A DNA stretch of 64,000 bases from Ditibartonella apis (GTDB lineage: Bacteria; Pseudomonadota; Alphaproteobacteria; Rhizobiales; Rhizobiaceae), in assembly GCF_001952075.1 (NCBI RefSeq), contig NZ_LXYU01000004.1:124001-188000 (forward strand), in the 5' to 3' direction. Made by a program: the position numbers and the translations under genes. Below the pieces are notes generated by a model. That model saw only the letters and a program-made list of their open reading frames with translations, was not told the DNA's origin and did no database searches. Below are positions 36,593 through 46,201 of this stretch, piece after piece. The number at the start of each line of letters is the position of its first letter. Position 1 is the stretch's first letter.

Positions 36593-39346
36593 TCAAAAAA
36601 ATCCTTTTCTTTGCCACCAACCGACGCGTTTCGGTTTTTTATCTTCATTTTCATCCGAAGATGTCACGACCGGTTCTGTCGTAGCCGTTTCGTTATTTTT
36701 AGCTGTTGTTGTTTTTACCCGGGTTGTTTTACGCGTAGATTTTCTTGCCGGTTTTTCCGCTTTGACCGCTGCGTTTCCACTCGCCGTTTCGTTTGATTGT
36801 TCTTCGACTTTAGCTTTCCGTGAGCGCCTTGTAGTCTTTTTAGCGGGTTTTTGAGCTTCTTGCGGCATATCAATTTCTGTCGACGTTACAGCATTTTCTG
36901 TATCATCCGAAACGGTTTCAATTGTTTTTTCTGCCGTTTTTGTTTTCCGCTTGCGTCCACGTGAAGCAGGTTTTGCCGGTTTCTCAACTTCTGTACTTTC
37001 GACATTTGTGTCCACATTCGTTTCGGAAACTGCTTTGTCTTCCTCGGTAGAAGCTTTTTTCGTCCGTCTCTTGCGAGTTTTTGCGGGCTTTTTTTGCTCT
37101 ATCTTTTGTTCTTCGTTAGAAACTTCCGGTTCCGGAGAAGTTTCTGGTTCCTGCTGCTCTTTTATCGCAACGGGCGTGACCTGAACCGCAATTTCGGTTG
37201 CTGAGAAACCGACCGGTTCTGCATGAGGAACACGGCGTTGGCGCCTTGCAGCAATGACTTCGGCCAATGCGCGTTCAGCAAAATCACCTACCGGTTCAGC
37301 ATAGGGAATTCTACGGCGTTCGAAATCGTTATCACGATAGCGGCGGCCGCCACGACGTCCGCGACGGCGCCGACGTCTGTTGTCTTCCTCGCCATGTACA
37401 ACTTCATCATCATTACGGACACGTTGAGGCTTTTCTTCATTGCGGTCGTTTGATTTACCGCGGTTACGCCTTCTGCGTCTTTGATTGTTCTCGTTATTAT
37501 TGTCGTCTTTCGTTTCGTTGTCTGTCTCTGCAACAACTTCATCTTCGGCAATGTCGTCTTCTTCAGTCTCCTCAACGGGTGGCAACTGAGGAATAACAGC
37601 AGGAGTTCCTTCTGCGGCTGTACCTTTATAGATAGCCAGATTTTGTGCGCCAACTTCGTCATCAGCCTCAATGTTGATTGTGAGACCGAAACGATTTTCC
37701 AAATCCGATAAAGCTTGTCGTTTGTGGTTGAGCACATATAACGCAGTTGCAACCGATGTCCGCACAATGATGTTGAAATGCGGGTTACGCAAAAGATATT
37801 CCTCAATTGAACGCAGAACATGGAGCGCTAACGAAGAGTCGGAGCGTATATAACCCGTCCCGTTACAGTGCGGGCAGGGCTGCATCGTGCTTTCCAGAAC
37901 GGAAGCGCGAATACGCTGCCTGCTCATTTCCATAAGCCCAAAATGCGAAATACGTCCGACCTGTATGCGTGCTCGATCGTCTTTCAGACAATCTTTGAGT
38001 TTTTTCTCGACCAGTCTGTTATTGCGTTTTTCTTCCATATCAATGAAATCAATGACAACAAGACCGGCAAGATCGCGTAATCGCAATTGTCTGGCCACTT
38101 CTTCTGCTGCCTCAAGATTGGTTTGGCAGGCAGTCTCTTCAATGGAATGTTCTTTGGTCGAGCGACCCGAGTTCACGTCGATCGCAACGAGAGCCTCGGT
38201 TTGGTTTATGACGAGGTATCCGCCGGATTTCAGTGTAACTTCAGGTTGAAGCATTGCGTCAAGTTGGCCTTCAATGCCGTTATGTGCAAAAATTGGCAAC
38301 TGCTCACGATATGGCTGCACAACTTTTGCATGACTGGGCATTAACATACGCATAAAATCTTTGGCTTCACGGTAGCCTTGCTCGCCTGAAACGAGTATCT
38401 CGCTAATGTCTTTGTTATAGAGATCGCGGATGGACCGCTTGATGAGGCTACCTTCTTCATAAACAAGACAAGGTGCCACTGATTCAAGCGTCAGCGCACG
38501 GACATTTTCCCAAAGACGCATCAAATATTCATAATCACGCTTGATTTCAGCTTTTGTGCGATTTGCACCGGCAGTGCGTAAAATTACGCCCATGCCTTTT
38601 GGAACGTGAAGATCTTTGACAACTTCCTTGAGGCGTTTGCGATCCTGAATATTGGTAATTTTACGGGAAATACCGCCTCCACGCGCTGTATTCGGCATAA
38701 GTACGGAATATCGGCCCGCAAGAGACAGATAGGTTGTCATAGCAGCGCCCTTGTTGCCACGCTCTTCTTTTACAACCTGAACAAGAAGAATTTGGCGACG
38801 TTTGATGACTTCCTGAATCTTATATTGGCGACGAGGCGAACGTTCGCGAGTTGGCACCTCTTCCAATGCATCTTCAGCACCGACGAGCTCTACACTATCT
38901 TCAGTGTCTTCTACGGCTTGCTCTACATCATCTTCATCATCGGCCGCCTCGGCGGTCGTTTCATTTTCGACATTTGCTGGTGCCGATTTAACTTTTTTTC
39001 GATGGTTGTTTTTGGAAATTTTCTCGCTTTCCTGATCTTCTTCTTCGTCAACGAGAGCCGCTTTTTCTTCTTCCTCTAACAGAGCTTGCCTGTCAGCAAC
39101 AGGAATTTGATAATAATCGGGGTGTATTTCCGAAAACGCGAGAAAACCATGACGATTGCCGCCATATTCCACAAAAGCTGCTTGCAGCGACGGCTCTACC
39201 CTTGTTACACGGGCGAGATAAATATTCCCCTTTAACAGCTTTTTGTGTTCGGATTCGAAATCGAATTCTTCAATACGATTACCGCGAACAACGACAACTC
39301 GCGTTTCCTCCGGGTGGGAGGCATCGATAAGCATTTTGTTTGACAT
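36593..39346 (-). CDS. rne: ribonuclease E
   Basis: RNase E is the main mRNA-decay and rRNA-processing endonuclease and scaffold of the degradosome. With the ATG at 39346 (AGGA nine bases before it) the protein is 917 residues and starts SNKMLIDASHPEETRVVVV; the frame is open 49 codons further upstream but that part has no RNase E similarity. The catalytic half has the S1 domain, interrupted by a long acidic insert typical of alphaproteobacteria (residues ~95-175), the catalytic aspartates in VAIDVNSGRS and VVIDFIDME, and the zinc-link CPHCNGTG. The C-terminal third is Arg/Lys- and Glu-rich and disordered, with two near-identical (I/V)P(Y/H)AEPVG motifs at ~680 and ~706. Confidence 0.96.
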   Translation of the reverse strand: MSNKMLIDASHPEETRVVVVRGNRIEEFDFESEHKKLLKGNIYLARVTRVEPSLQAAFVEYGGNRHGFLAFSEIHPDYYQIPVADRQALLEEEEKAALVDEEEDQESEKISKNNHRKKVKSAPANVENETTAEAADDEDDVEQAVEDTEDSVELVGAEDALEEVPTRERSPRRQYKIQEVIKRRQILLVQVVKEERGNKGAAMTTYLSLAGRYSVLMPNTARGGGISRKITNIQDRKRLKEVVKDLHVPKGMGVILRTAGANRTKAEIKRDYEYLMRLWENVRALTLESVAPCLVYEEGSLIKRSIRDLYNKDISEILVSGEQGYREAKDFMRMLMPSHAKVVQPYREQLPIFAHNGIEGQLDAMLQPEVTLKSGGYLVINQTEALVAIDVNSGRSTKEHSIEETACQTNLEAAEEVARQLRLRDLAGLVVIDFIDMEEKRNNRLVEKKLKDCLKDDRARIQVGRISHFGLMEMSRQRIRASVLESTMQPCPHCNGTGYIRSDSSLALHVLRSIEEYLLRNPHFNIIVRTSVATALYVLNHKRQALSDLENRFGLTINIEADDEVGAQNLAIYKGTAAEGTPAVIPQLPPVEETEEDDIAEDEVVAETDNETKDDNNNENNQRRRRRNRGKSNDRNEEKPQRVRNDDEVVHGEEDNRRRRRRGRRGGRRYRDNDFERRRIPYAEPVGDFAERALAEVIAARRQRRVPHAEPVGFSATEIAVQVTPVAIKEQQEPETSPEPEVSNEEQKIEQKKPAKTRKRRTKKASTEEDKAVSETNVDTNVESTEVEKPAKPASRGRKRKTKTAEKTIETVSDDTENAVTSTEIDMPQEAQKPAKKTTRRSRKAKVEEQSNETASGNAAVKAEKPARKSTRKTTRVKTTTAKNNETATTEPVVTSSDENEDKKPKRVGWWQRKGFF

Positions 39347-39952
39347 TATAGAAAATCCTGCAGGCGACACGTATCGTAGAGCCGATAAGAAGCTTTGAAA
39401 GCCCTCCGGAAGTCGAAAAATACTGTCTGCCGATGAAAATAGGTTTTGCCAACGAACTATAAGTGGAATGGGCGCGCATATTCCCGCTTGCATGTGCCGC
39501 TATTGAAATATTTTCCATTGTCAGTTTTGTTTGACTCATATTCATCGAGTCTCCGGCAAAACGTTTTTGAAATAGTCCGGATGACCGAACCAGCGAAACT
39601 TAACTGTTACAAGCTCGTTTCCACTCCACTTTTCTCATGTGTAAAATGATGTAGAAAGCGCATCGCTTGTAGACTTTTTGGACAGAAATTTTTGAATGAA
39701 CCTGTTTATAAGAACTTTTGTCCATTTTCTTTTCTGACCATTTAAGACATTTACGCTTTTAAGTCGATATTGTGTCTAACACAAGTAACTTTATAGGGGC
39801 ACTTGACTTATTCGCTTGAAAAAGACGATTTTGCCGGTTTATGCGGATTTCAATCATGTGGCATTTATGCAATCTTAAAATTGCCAAACAACCATTTTAC
39901 CGCTCAGCAGGTCGTTGAATTTAAAATCACTGGAAAACGAGGATTTTTTGCA
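39347..39952. other. divergent rne/amiC upstream region
   Basis: About 600 bases shared by two divergent genes. RNase E genes commonly have long 5' untranslated regions through which they control their own mRNA stability, and this region is long enough for one. Read on the rne strand it contains GC-rich inverted segments close to the start. I cannot place promoters with confidence. The overlapping open frames are extensions or shadows. Confidence 0.45.
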
Positions 39953-41188
39953 ATGAATCAACAAAGACAAAATATAAGGTTCATTGCCGCAATACGTAAT
40001 ACAAGATGGATTGTTTTTCTCGTTTCACTATTTATGTGTATTTCGGGTTTTGTTGCTTCGCATGTTGAAGCAGCCGGTACCTTGGAACTCATAAATATAC
40101 GGGCGATCGGGGACAACACCCGTACAAGGCTCGTTGCCGTATTTTCAGCAAATCCTGCTTATTCTATCCAATTTCTTGATCGACCGTATCGTCTGGTCAT
40201 TAATCTTCCAAGTGTCGATTTTTCTTCTCAAAAACAGCAGCCGCAAACGTTCGGAATGGTTTCCGATTTGCGCTATGGTACATCCGGTCCAGGCTCATCA
40301 AGAATTATCCTCACAGCCAAGGTTCCTTTTTCGATCGAAAAGAACAACATTGAACAATTGGATAGTGGACTTTGGCAACTGGTTATCGACCTCACAAAAG
40401 ACAATGAACAGAATTTTAAAAAAACAATAAACAATCAGAACGTAGATAACACGCGAAAAACAGATACTAAACCAATCGCACAAAGACCTTTCCGTGTTGT
40501 GATTGATGCCGGACACGGAGGCATTGACAGCGGGGCAGAAAGTATTTCCGGAGTATTCGAGAAAAATGTCACTTTGGCATTTGCCCGTTCATTGCGCGAT
40601 GAACTGGAAAAAAATGTTAATCTTGAGGTATTTCTGACCCGTGATTCCGACGTCTTTTTAAGACTTAACGAACGTGTGCAAAAAGCGCGCGGTTATGGTG
40701 CGGATCTGTTTATTTCAATTCATGCCGACACAATCAATATGGCTGCAATGCGTGGTGCGACAGTCTATACGATTTCCGATCAGGCGTCGGATGATCTGGC
40801 AAAGGCTTTGGCCGATCGCGAAAACAAGGCTGATCTTGTTGATGGGTTACCTCCTGATGAATCGCCGGAAGTTACAGACATTCTGATTGATCTTGCTCGC
40901 AGAGAAACTCTGTCTTTCTCGGTTAATTTTGCCGATAGAGTGATTTCCAGCCTTCTTCAAGGTGACATCAATCTCATCAAAAATCCGCATCGCTACGCCG
41001 GTTTTCAGGTCTTGAAAGCACCGGACATTCCTTCTGTGCTTATCGAAATCGGGTATTTATCGAACAAAGAGGACGAACGGCTTGTTACCGATCCGTTATG
41101 GCGTAAAAAAGCCGCAGTGGCGATTTCAAATGCGGTGCAGCAATTTGCAAAATACCGGAATGGAAGTGGAAGTAATCCACAGCCTTGA
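39953..41188 (+). CDS. amiC: N-acetylmuramoyl-L-alanine amidase
   Basis: This periplasmic zinc amidase splits septal peptidoglycan during cell separation. The 411-residue protein has a signal/anchor segment (residues ~18-40), an AMIN targeting domain (~45-150, ELINIRAIGDNTRTRLVAVF) and an Amidase_3 catalytic domain starting VVIDAGHGGIDSGAE near 182. Zinc ligands are visible as His in DAGHGG, a glutamate shortly after and His in SIHADT. I use the ATG at 39953, behind CGAGGA, because the family begins just before the signal segment. mrcA follows 166 bases later, a conserved neighbour. Confidence 0.94.
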   Translation: MNQQRQNIRFIAAIRNTRWIVFLVSLFMCISGFVASHVEAAGTLELINIRAIGDNTRTRLVAVFSANPAYSIQFLDRPYRLVINLPSVDFSSQKQQPQTFGMVSDLRYGTSGPGSSRIILTAKVPFSIEKNNIEQLDSGLWQLVIDLTKDNEQNFKKTINNQNVDNTRKTDTKPIAQRPFRVVIDAGHGGIDSGAESISGVFEKNVTLAFARSLRDELEKNVNLEVFLTRDSDVFLRLNERVQKARGYGADLFISIHADTINMAAMRGATVYTISDQASDDLAKALADRENKADLVDGLPPDESPEVTDILIDLARRETLSFSVNFADRVISSLLQGDINLIKNPHRYAGFQVLKAPDIPSVLIEIGYLSNKEDERLVTDPLWRKKAAVAISNAVQQFAKYRNGSGSNPQP

Positions 41189-41354
41189 AAAATGTATGAG
41201 AAAAACTGTATCGCCAGTCTTAACTTTGACATTAAAATACTAAATATTGCAATTTAGCCTTGTTTCTATCGCAATTCCGGTGCACACGCAACGAGGCTCA
41301 CCATTGGAATCTCTCGCATTGTGCGAGTTCGGGAGAAAGCGATATCCGGGTATT

Positions 41355-43826
41355 ATGATGAAGTTTTTTAATTTTTTTCTAGCCGCCGGCGTTGCTGTTG
41401 GTTTTGGTGTAACCCTGATGGGGTCGGCAATAGCCGAAAATGAACAGCAGGATGATGAACTTCCGGATTATCAGGTGCTCGCTGATTATGAACCACCGGT
41501 GATGACTCGTATTCACGCCGCCGACGGTGGTCTCATGGCAGAATTTGCGACCAATCGTCGTCTCTATTTGCCTATCCAATCTGTTCCGGATCTCGTAAAA
41601 TCAGCATTTATTTCAGCTGAAGATAAAAATTTTTATAGCCATTTCGGGCTTGATCCGGAAGGCCTTGCCCGTGCATTGGTGAGCAACGTCAAAAATATTG
41701 GCTCGGGGCGCCGTCCCGAGGGGGCTTCAACAATTACCCAACAGGTTGCAAAGAACTTTCTTTTGAGCTCCGACGCAACAATGGAACGCAAAATCAAAGA
41801 AGCAATTCTGGCGATGCGTATCGAGAGGGCTTACTCGAAGGATCGCATTCTCGAACTTTATCTGAACGAAATTTACCTCGGGCGCGGCGCTTACGGCATT
41901 GCTGCCGCTGCTCTTACATATTTTAATAAGTCCGTAAATGAACTTACATTGGAAGAATGTGCTTATCTTGCATCTCTCCCGAAGGGACCAAGCAACTATG
42001 ATCCGTTCAAACACACACAACGTGCGCTGGACCGGCGTAATTGGGTGATAGACCGGATGGTCGAAAACGGTTATGCAACGCAAATTCAGGGCGAGCAGGC
42101 AAAAGTCAAGCCCCTCGGTGTAACTTTGCGTGGTGATGATACCTATATTTTTGCTGCCGACTATTTTACCGAGGAAGTCCGTCGCCAGCTTATCAATCGC
42201 TATGGCTCGAAAACACTTTATGAAGGCGGCTTGTCGGTTCGCACCACGCTTGACCCGAATTTACAAGTTATGGCTCGCCGTTCCTTGCAAGACGGTCTGG
42301 TCAAATACGACCAGAATCACGGCTGGCGTGGAGCGTATAAACACATCGATATTGCAGATGATTGGGGTGTTGCACTTGGTGATGTTAGCGGATTTAGCGA
42401 TGTTCCGGAATGGCGTTTGGCTGTTGTGCTCAACGTTGCGTCGGATAAAGTGAAAATCGGCTTACAACCGAAGCGGGAAGTTTCCGGTGCACTCTCGGCG
42501 GAACGTGATGTTGCAACAATTAATGCTAGCGATATGCGATGGGCCTATCGCATGGTTGGTAAAAATGACAGACATTCTTCGGCGACAAGTCCCGCTGGCG
42601 TTTTGCAAGTTGGCGATGTTGTTTTTGTCGAAAAGAAAGCCGGCAGCGAGGGTAGCTATTTGTTACGTCAACCGCCGAAGATCGAAGGGGCGATGGTGGT
42701 CATGGAACCACGAACCGGCCGCGTTCTTGCTATGGTTGGCGGATTTTCATTTTCCGAATCGGAATTCAATCGCGCAACCCAAGCTTATAGACAACCGGGT
42801 TCTTCATTCAAACCGTTTGTTTATGCAGCAGCACTTGATAATGGCTATACGCCTGCTTCGGTTGTCCTTGACGGGCCTGTGGAAATCAAACAGCCGAACG
42901 GGGAAGTCTGGCGGCCGAAAAATTACGGCGGGACTTTTGCCGGACCGTCGACTTTACGTTACGGTATCGAACATTCGCGTAATTTGATGACAGTACGTTT
43001 GGCAAACGATCTTGGTATGCCGATTGTGTCCGAATATGCTGAACGTTTCGGAATTTATGATAAATTGCAACCGTATCTTCCTATGGCATTAGGAGCAGGC
43101 GAAACAACAGTTTTGCGCATGGTGACCGCTTACTCGGTTATTGCAAATGGTGGTCGCTCCATCTCACCGTCGTTGATTGACCGAATTCAGGATCGCTATG
43201 GCAGAACGATTTATCGTCACGACCAGCGTAAATGCGATGGTTGCAATGTCAAAGCATGGGATAACCAACCCGAGCCGACATTGATAGACGAGCGCGATCA
43301 AGTGCTTGATCCGATGACAGCCTATCAGATTACGTCCATGATGGAAGGCGTGGTTCAGCGAGGTACAGCTGCACGACTTTCATATTTGAACCGTCATATT
43401 GCCGGCAAAACGGGTACGACAAATGATTCAAAAGATGCATGGTTCATGGGATTTACACCCAATATCGTTGTTGGTGTCTTTATCGGATATGACCAACCGG
43501 CAACTTTGGGATATGGCGGCACTGGTAGTTCACTTGCAGTCCCGGTCTTCGGAGAGTTTATGGAAAATGCCATGAAAGGCGTTCCGGATGTCGACTTCAA
43601 AATTCCTGATGGTATGATGCAGATTGCAATTGATCGGAAAACCGGTATGCGGGCAGAACCCGGAAATAGCAATGTAATTGTAGAGGCTTTTAAACCCGGC
43701 ACCGGACCGGCCGACGTTTATCAGGTTATCGGTGGAACGACTTCATTCAAAGAAGGTGTACCAACTGCACCGACCTCTCCTCAGGTTAACAAAGCCATTC
43801 AAAGCGGTTCCAGTGGCCTTTATTAA
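41355..43826 (+). CDS. mrcA: penicillin-binding protein 1A
   Basis: A bifunctional peptidoglycan synthase: glycosyltransferase plus transpeptidase, anchored in the inner membrane by an N-terminal helix (residues ~5-25). The GT51 domain shows AEDKNFYSHFGLDPEG with the catalytic glutamate, and EGASTITQQVAKN. The transpeptidase domain has SxxK in PGSSFKPF, SxN in HSRNLMTV and KTGT in GKTGTTND. I start at the first of two ATGs at 41355; the frame runs 36 codons further back but without family similarity. With 823 residues it is of normal length. It precedes prfB, as in other Rhizobiales. Confidence 0.95.
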   Translation: MMKFFNFFLAAGVAVGFGVTLMGSAIAENEQQDDELPDYQVLADYEPPVMTRIHAADGGLMAEFATNRRLYLPIQSVPDLVKSAFISAEDKNFYSHFGLDPEGLARALVSNVKNIGSGRRPEGASTITQQVAKNFLLSSDATMERKIKEAILAMRIERAYSKDRILELYLNEIYLGRGAYGIAAAALTYFNKSVNELTLEECAYLASLPKGPSNYDPFKHTQRALDRRNWVIDRMVENGYATQIQGEQAKVKPLGVTLRGDDTYIFAADYFTEEVRRQLINRYGSKTLYEGGLSVRTTLDPNLQVMARRSLQDGLVKYDQNHGWRGAYKHIDIADDWGVALGDVSGFSDVPEWRLAVVLNVASDKVKIGLQPKREVSGALSAERDVATINASDMRWAYRMVGKNDRHSSATSPAGVLQVGDVVFVEKKAGSEGSYLLRQPPKIEGAMVVMEPRTGRVLAMVGGFSFSESEFNRATQAYRQPGSSFKPFVYAAALDNGYTPASVVLDGPVEIKQPNGEVWRPKNYGGTFAGPSTLRYGIEHSRNLMTVRLANDLGMPIVSEYAERFGIYDKLQPYLPMALGAGETTVLRMVTAYSVIANGGRSISPSLIDRIQDRYGRTIYRHDQRKCDGCNVKAWDNQPEPTLIDERDQVLDPMTAYQITSMMEGVVQRGTAARLSYLNRHIAGKTGTTNDSKDAWFMGFTPNIVVGVFIGYDQPATLGYGGTGSSLAVPVFGEFMENAMKGVPDVDFKIPDGMMQIAIDRKTGMRAEPGNSNVIVEAFKPGTGPADVYQVIGGTTSFKEGVPTAPTSPQVNKAIQSGSSGLY

Positions 43827-43983
43827 AATTCGAGTTTCGTCAAAAAAACGAGAAGTGAATATTGCAACAAAATTATAGATTGATAAAAGGCCTATTGACA
43901 GAAATTGGAAACGTTACACGACGCGAAAATTTCCATGCCAACTATGAAAATTTAGATTAGTAAAATCGGAAAAAGATACAGTT

Positions 43984-45112
43984 ATGCGAGCAGAAATTGA
44001 AACTTTGGTCGAAGAAATCAAGCAAGCTATTGCCTTGCTGAGGAGGCATCTTTGACTGGGATCAGTCGGTAAAACGTCTGGAATATCTCAATGAAAAGGC
44101 TGAAGATCCAAGCCTCTGGGATGACGCTGCGAAAGCACAGGAATTGATGCGCGAACGTCAGCAGCTGGATGACGGGATTAATAATATCAAGCATTTGACA
44201 CAAACACTTAATGATAGTGTCGAGCTCATTGCAATGGGAGAAGAAGAGGGGGATGACGATATCGTCAGAGATGCAGAAGCCTCGATCCATGCATTGAAGG
44301 GTGAACTTGATAAACGCCAGATTGAAATGCTGTTATCGGGCGAAGTCGACGGTAACGATACCTATCTTGAAATTCATGCCGGTGCCGGTGGCACGGAAAG
44401 TCAGGATTGGGCGTCGATGCTCTTGCGCATGTATATAAGATGGGCGGAAAAACATTCTATGAAAGTGGAAGTATTGGAAGTCCATGACGGTGAAGAAGCC
44501 GGGATAAAATCGGCAACGATACTGGTTAAAGGGCACAATGCTTATGGCATGTTGAAAACCGAATCCGGAGTGCACCGTCTGGTTCGAATTTCGCCTTATG
44601 ATTCTAACGCGAGGCGCCACACTTCCTTCGCCAGTGTCTGGGTCTATCCGGTGATTGATGACAATATCAAAGTCGACGTTTCGGAAGCGGATGTGAGAAT
44701 TGATACTTACCGTTCGTCGGGTGCGGGTGGTCAGCACATTAACACCACCGACTCTGCAGTAAGAATCACGCACCTTAAAACGGGCATCGTTGTTCAATGT
44801 CAGGCGGAACGATCGCAACATAAAAACCGCGCAACAGCTTGGGCTATGTTGAGAGCCCGGCTTTACGAGGAAGAATTGAAGCGTCGCGAAGATGAAGCCA
44901 ATGCGCTTGAAGCTTCAAAAACCGAAATAGGTTGGGGACACCAGATACGCTCCTACGTTTTGCAGCCTTACCAATTGGTGAAGGACTTACGTACGGGAGT
45001 CGAAAATACAGATCCGCAAGCAGTTCTTGATGGTGATCTTGATCAATTCATGGAGGCAGCTCTTGCTCAAAAGATTAAAGGCGGCGTTGAACACGTGGAA
45101 GATGTCACCTAA
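43984..45112 (+). CDS. prfB: peptide chain release factor 2, with programmed +1 frameshift
   Basis: RF2 ends translation at UGA and UAA codons. The gene is in two frames. The first runs from the ATG at 43984 for 23 codons to an in-frame TGA at 44053. The second begins at GAC 44054 and runs to 45112, giving about 375 residues in total. The shift site is the classic one: an internal Shine-Dalgarno AGGAGG at 44041-44046, then CTTTGAC. After the shift the protein reads [13 protein letters not shown], as in other RF2 proteins. The GGQ motif is in [12 protein letters not shown], and the stop-codon recognition tripeptide reads SPY ([12 protein letters not shown]) where E. coli has SPF. Confidence 0.96.
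44041..44056 (+). promoter_or_regulatory. prfB programmed frameshift site
   Basis: AGGAGG, three bases, then CTT TGA C. When RF2 is scarce, the ribosome pauses at the UGA, the upstream AGGAGG pulls on 16S rRNA, and the ribosome slips +1 to read GAC. This gives negative feedback on RF2 level. Confidence 0.95.
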
Positions 45113-45196
45113 GAACTTGAATGTTTTGTGTCGAGCCCGTTACTTTTCGAATTTTACAGGCTTTCTCACTTATCTTATCAAACAAAATAATAAATT

Positions 45197-45240
45197 GCTT
45201 CACCCTTTGTACATCTCCGATGGCGGCTTTGGGGTGAAGC
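45197..45240 (-). terminator. inverted repeat, possible terminator
   Basis: GCTTCACCC at 45197-45205 pairs exactly with GGGTGAAGC at 45232-45240, with a 26-base loop. On the minus strand it is followed by an AT-rich tail (AATTTATTATTTT), so it could end the small gene at 45301-45522. The loop is long for an intrinsic terminator. Confidence 0.45.
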
Positions 45241-45300
45241 TTAAAACCGGACTGATTATTCGCAGTCCGAGTAACCTTCAAAAAACTGTTTTGACTAAGA

Positions 45301-45522
45301 TTAACCGCGAGGACCTGTTACAATCGGGTCAATGCCAGCATAGGGTTTGAAGACGATGTTTTCTGTTGTTGGAGCAGACAATTTAGGCATAGAAGGAAGC
45401 GTTTGACGAACAGATGATGTGCTAAGGGCATGTGTGTTGACAGTATCCTTGGCAAAAGGTGCAGCGGTGCCACCAGCTATACAAACAAATGATAAAACAA
45501 AAATTTTTACCAGATTTCTCAT
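45301..45522 (-). CDS. small exported protein of unknown function
   Basis: A 73-residue frame with a convincing Sec signal peptide (MRNLVKIFVLSFVCIAGG, cleavage near PFA) and a short mature part of ~48 residues rich in Ser, Thr and Pro, ending IVTGPRG. I do not recognise a family. AAAGGA lies upstream of the ATG but at a rather long distance (~13 bases), and a nearer out-of-frame ATG overlaps it, so translation is uncertain. It lies between prfB and bcp. If real it is a periplasmic micropeptide. Confidence 0.55.
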   Translation of the reverse strand: MRNLVKIFVLSFVCIAGGTAAPFAKDTVNTHALSTSSVRQTLPSMPKLSAPTTENIVFKPYAGIDPIVTGPRG

Positions 45523-45590
45523 TTTGCCATACGTCCTTTATGGCAACTATTAGCACACCAAAAAGTTAACAAATTCCTAACCACGTAAAA

Positions 45591-46061
45591 TCAAGCTATT
45601 GCTTTTGCGCTTTCCAACACAATTTTTGCGTGCCCCGGCACTTTAACTTTGCGCCAGATTTCAGCAATTTTACCGTTTTTGTCGATCAGAAATGTACTTC
45701 TCTCGACCCCCATATATTTTCGGCCATACATCGACTTTTCTACCCATACCCCATATTGCTGCAAAGTCGTTTTTTCTTCGTCGGAAACCAGAATGATGCT
45801 TAGATCATGTTTGGATTTGAATTTGTCGTGTTTTTCCGGTTTATCAGGGGACATTCCGACGATTGTAACATTGATCTTGTCGAACTCGGGCTTCAACTCT
45901 GAAAAATTATGAGCTTCAAGAGTGCAGCCGCTAGTATCGTCCTTCGGGTAGAAATAGAGAACAACAGGGTGTCCGCGAAGTTCGGACAGTGTTTGTGTTT
46001 TTCCACTATCGCCCGGTAATTTGAAATCGGGAGCGATATCCCCTTTATTTAACATGGTCAT
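45591..46061 (-). CDS. bcp: thiol peroxidase of the Bcp (peroxiredoxin Q) family
   Basis: Bcp reduces hydrogen peroxide and organic hydroperoxides in the cytoplasm. With the ATG at 46061 (AAAGG at a good distance) it has 156 residues. The peroxidatic cysteine is in DTSGCTLEAHNFSE. The position five residues later, where E. coli Bcp has its resolving cysteine, is occupied by histidine, so this is probably a one-Cys or differently resolved type. The longer frame to 46103 adds 14 residues without support. Confidence 0.94.
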   Translation of the reverse strand: MTMLNKGDIAPDFKLPGDSGKTQTLSELRGHPVVLYFYPKDDTSGCTLEAHNFSELKPEFDKINVTIVGMSPDKPEKHDKFKSKHDLSIILVSDEEKTTLQQYGVWVEKSMYGRKYMGVERSTFLIDKNGKIAEIWRKVKVPGHAKIVLESAKAIA

Positions 46062-46201
46062 TGAAATACCTTTCTTCTGTGGGAACAAATAAAATGACAT
46101 CATAAAGCACAGGAATCAATATTGATTGGTGCTATAACGAGTCTCATATTATTCAACTTACGGCGCTTGATGCAGCGAGCAAAAACGGGATTGGTTGTAA
46201 T

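Noticed and set aside
37223-37596. Several plus-strand frames opposite rne
   Set aside because: They are shadows of the repetitive Arg/Glu-rich RNase E coding sequence.
44144-45112. prfB as a gene starting at 44144
   Set aside because: The upstream frame, internal Shine-Dalgarno and CTTTGAC show the full frameshifted gene from 43984.
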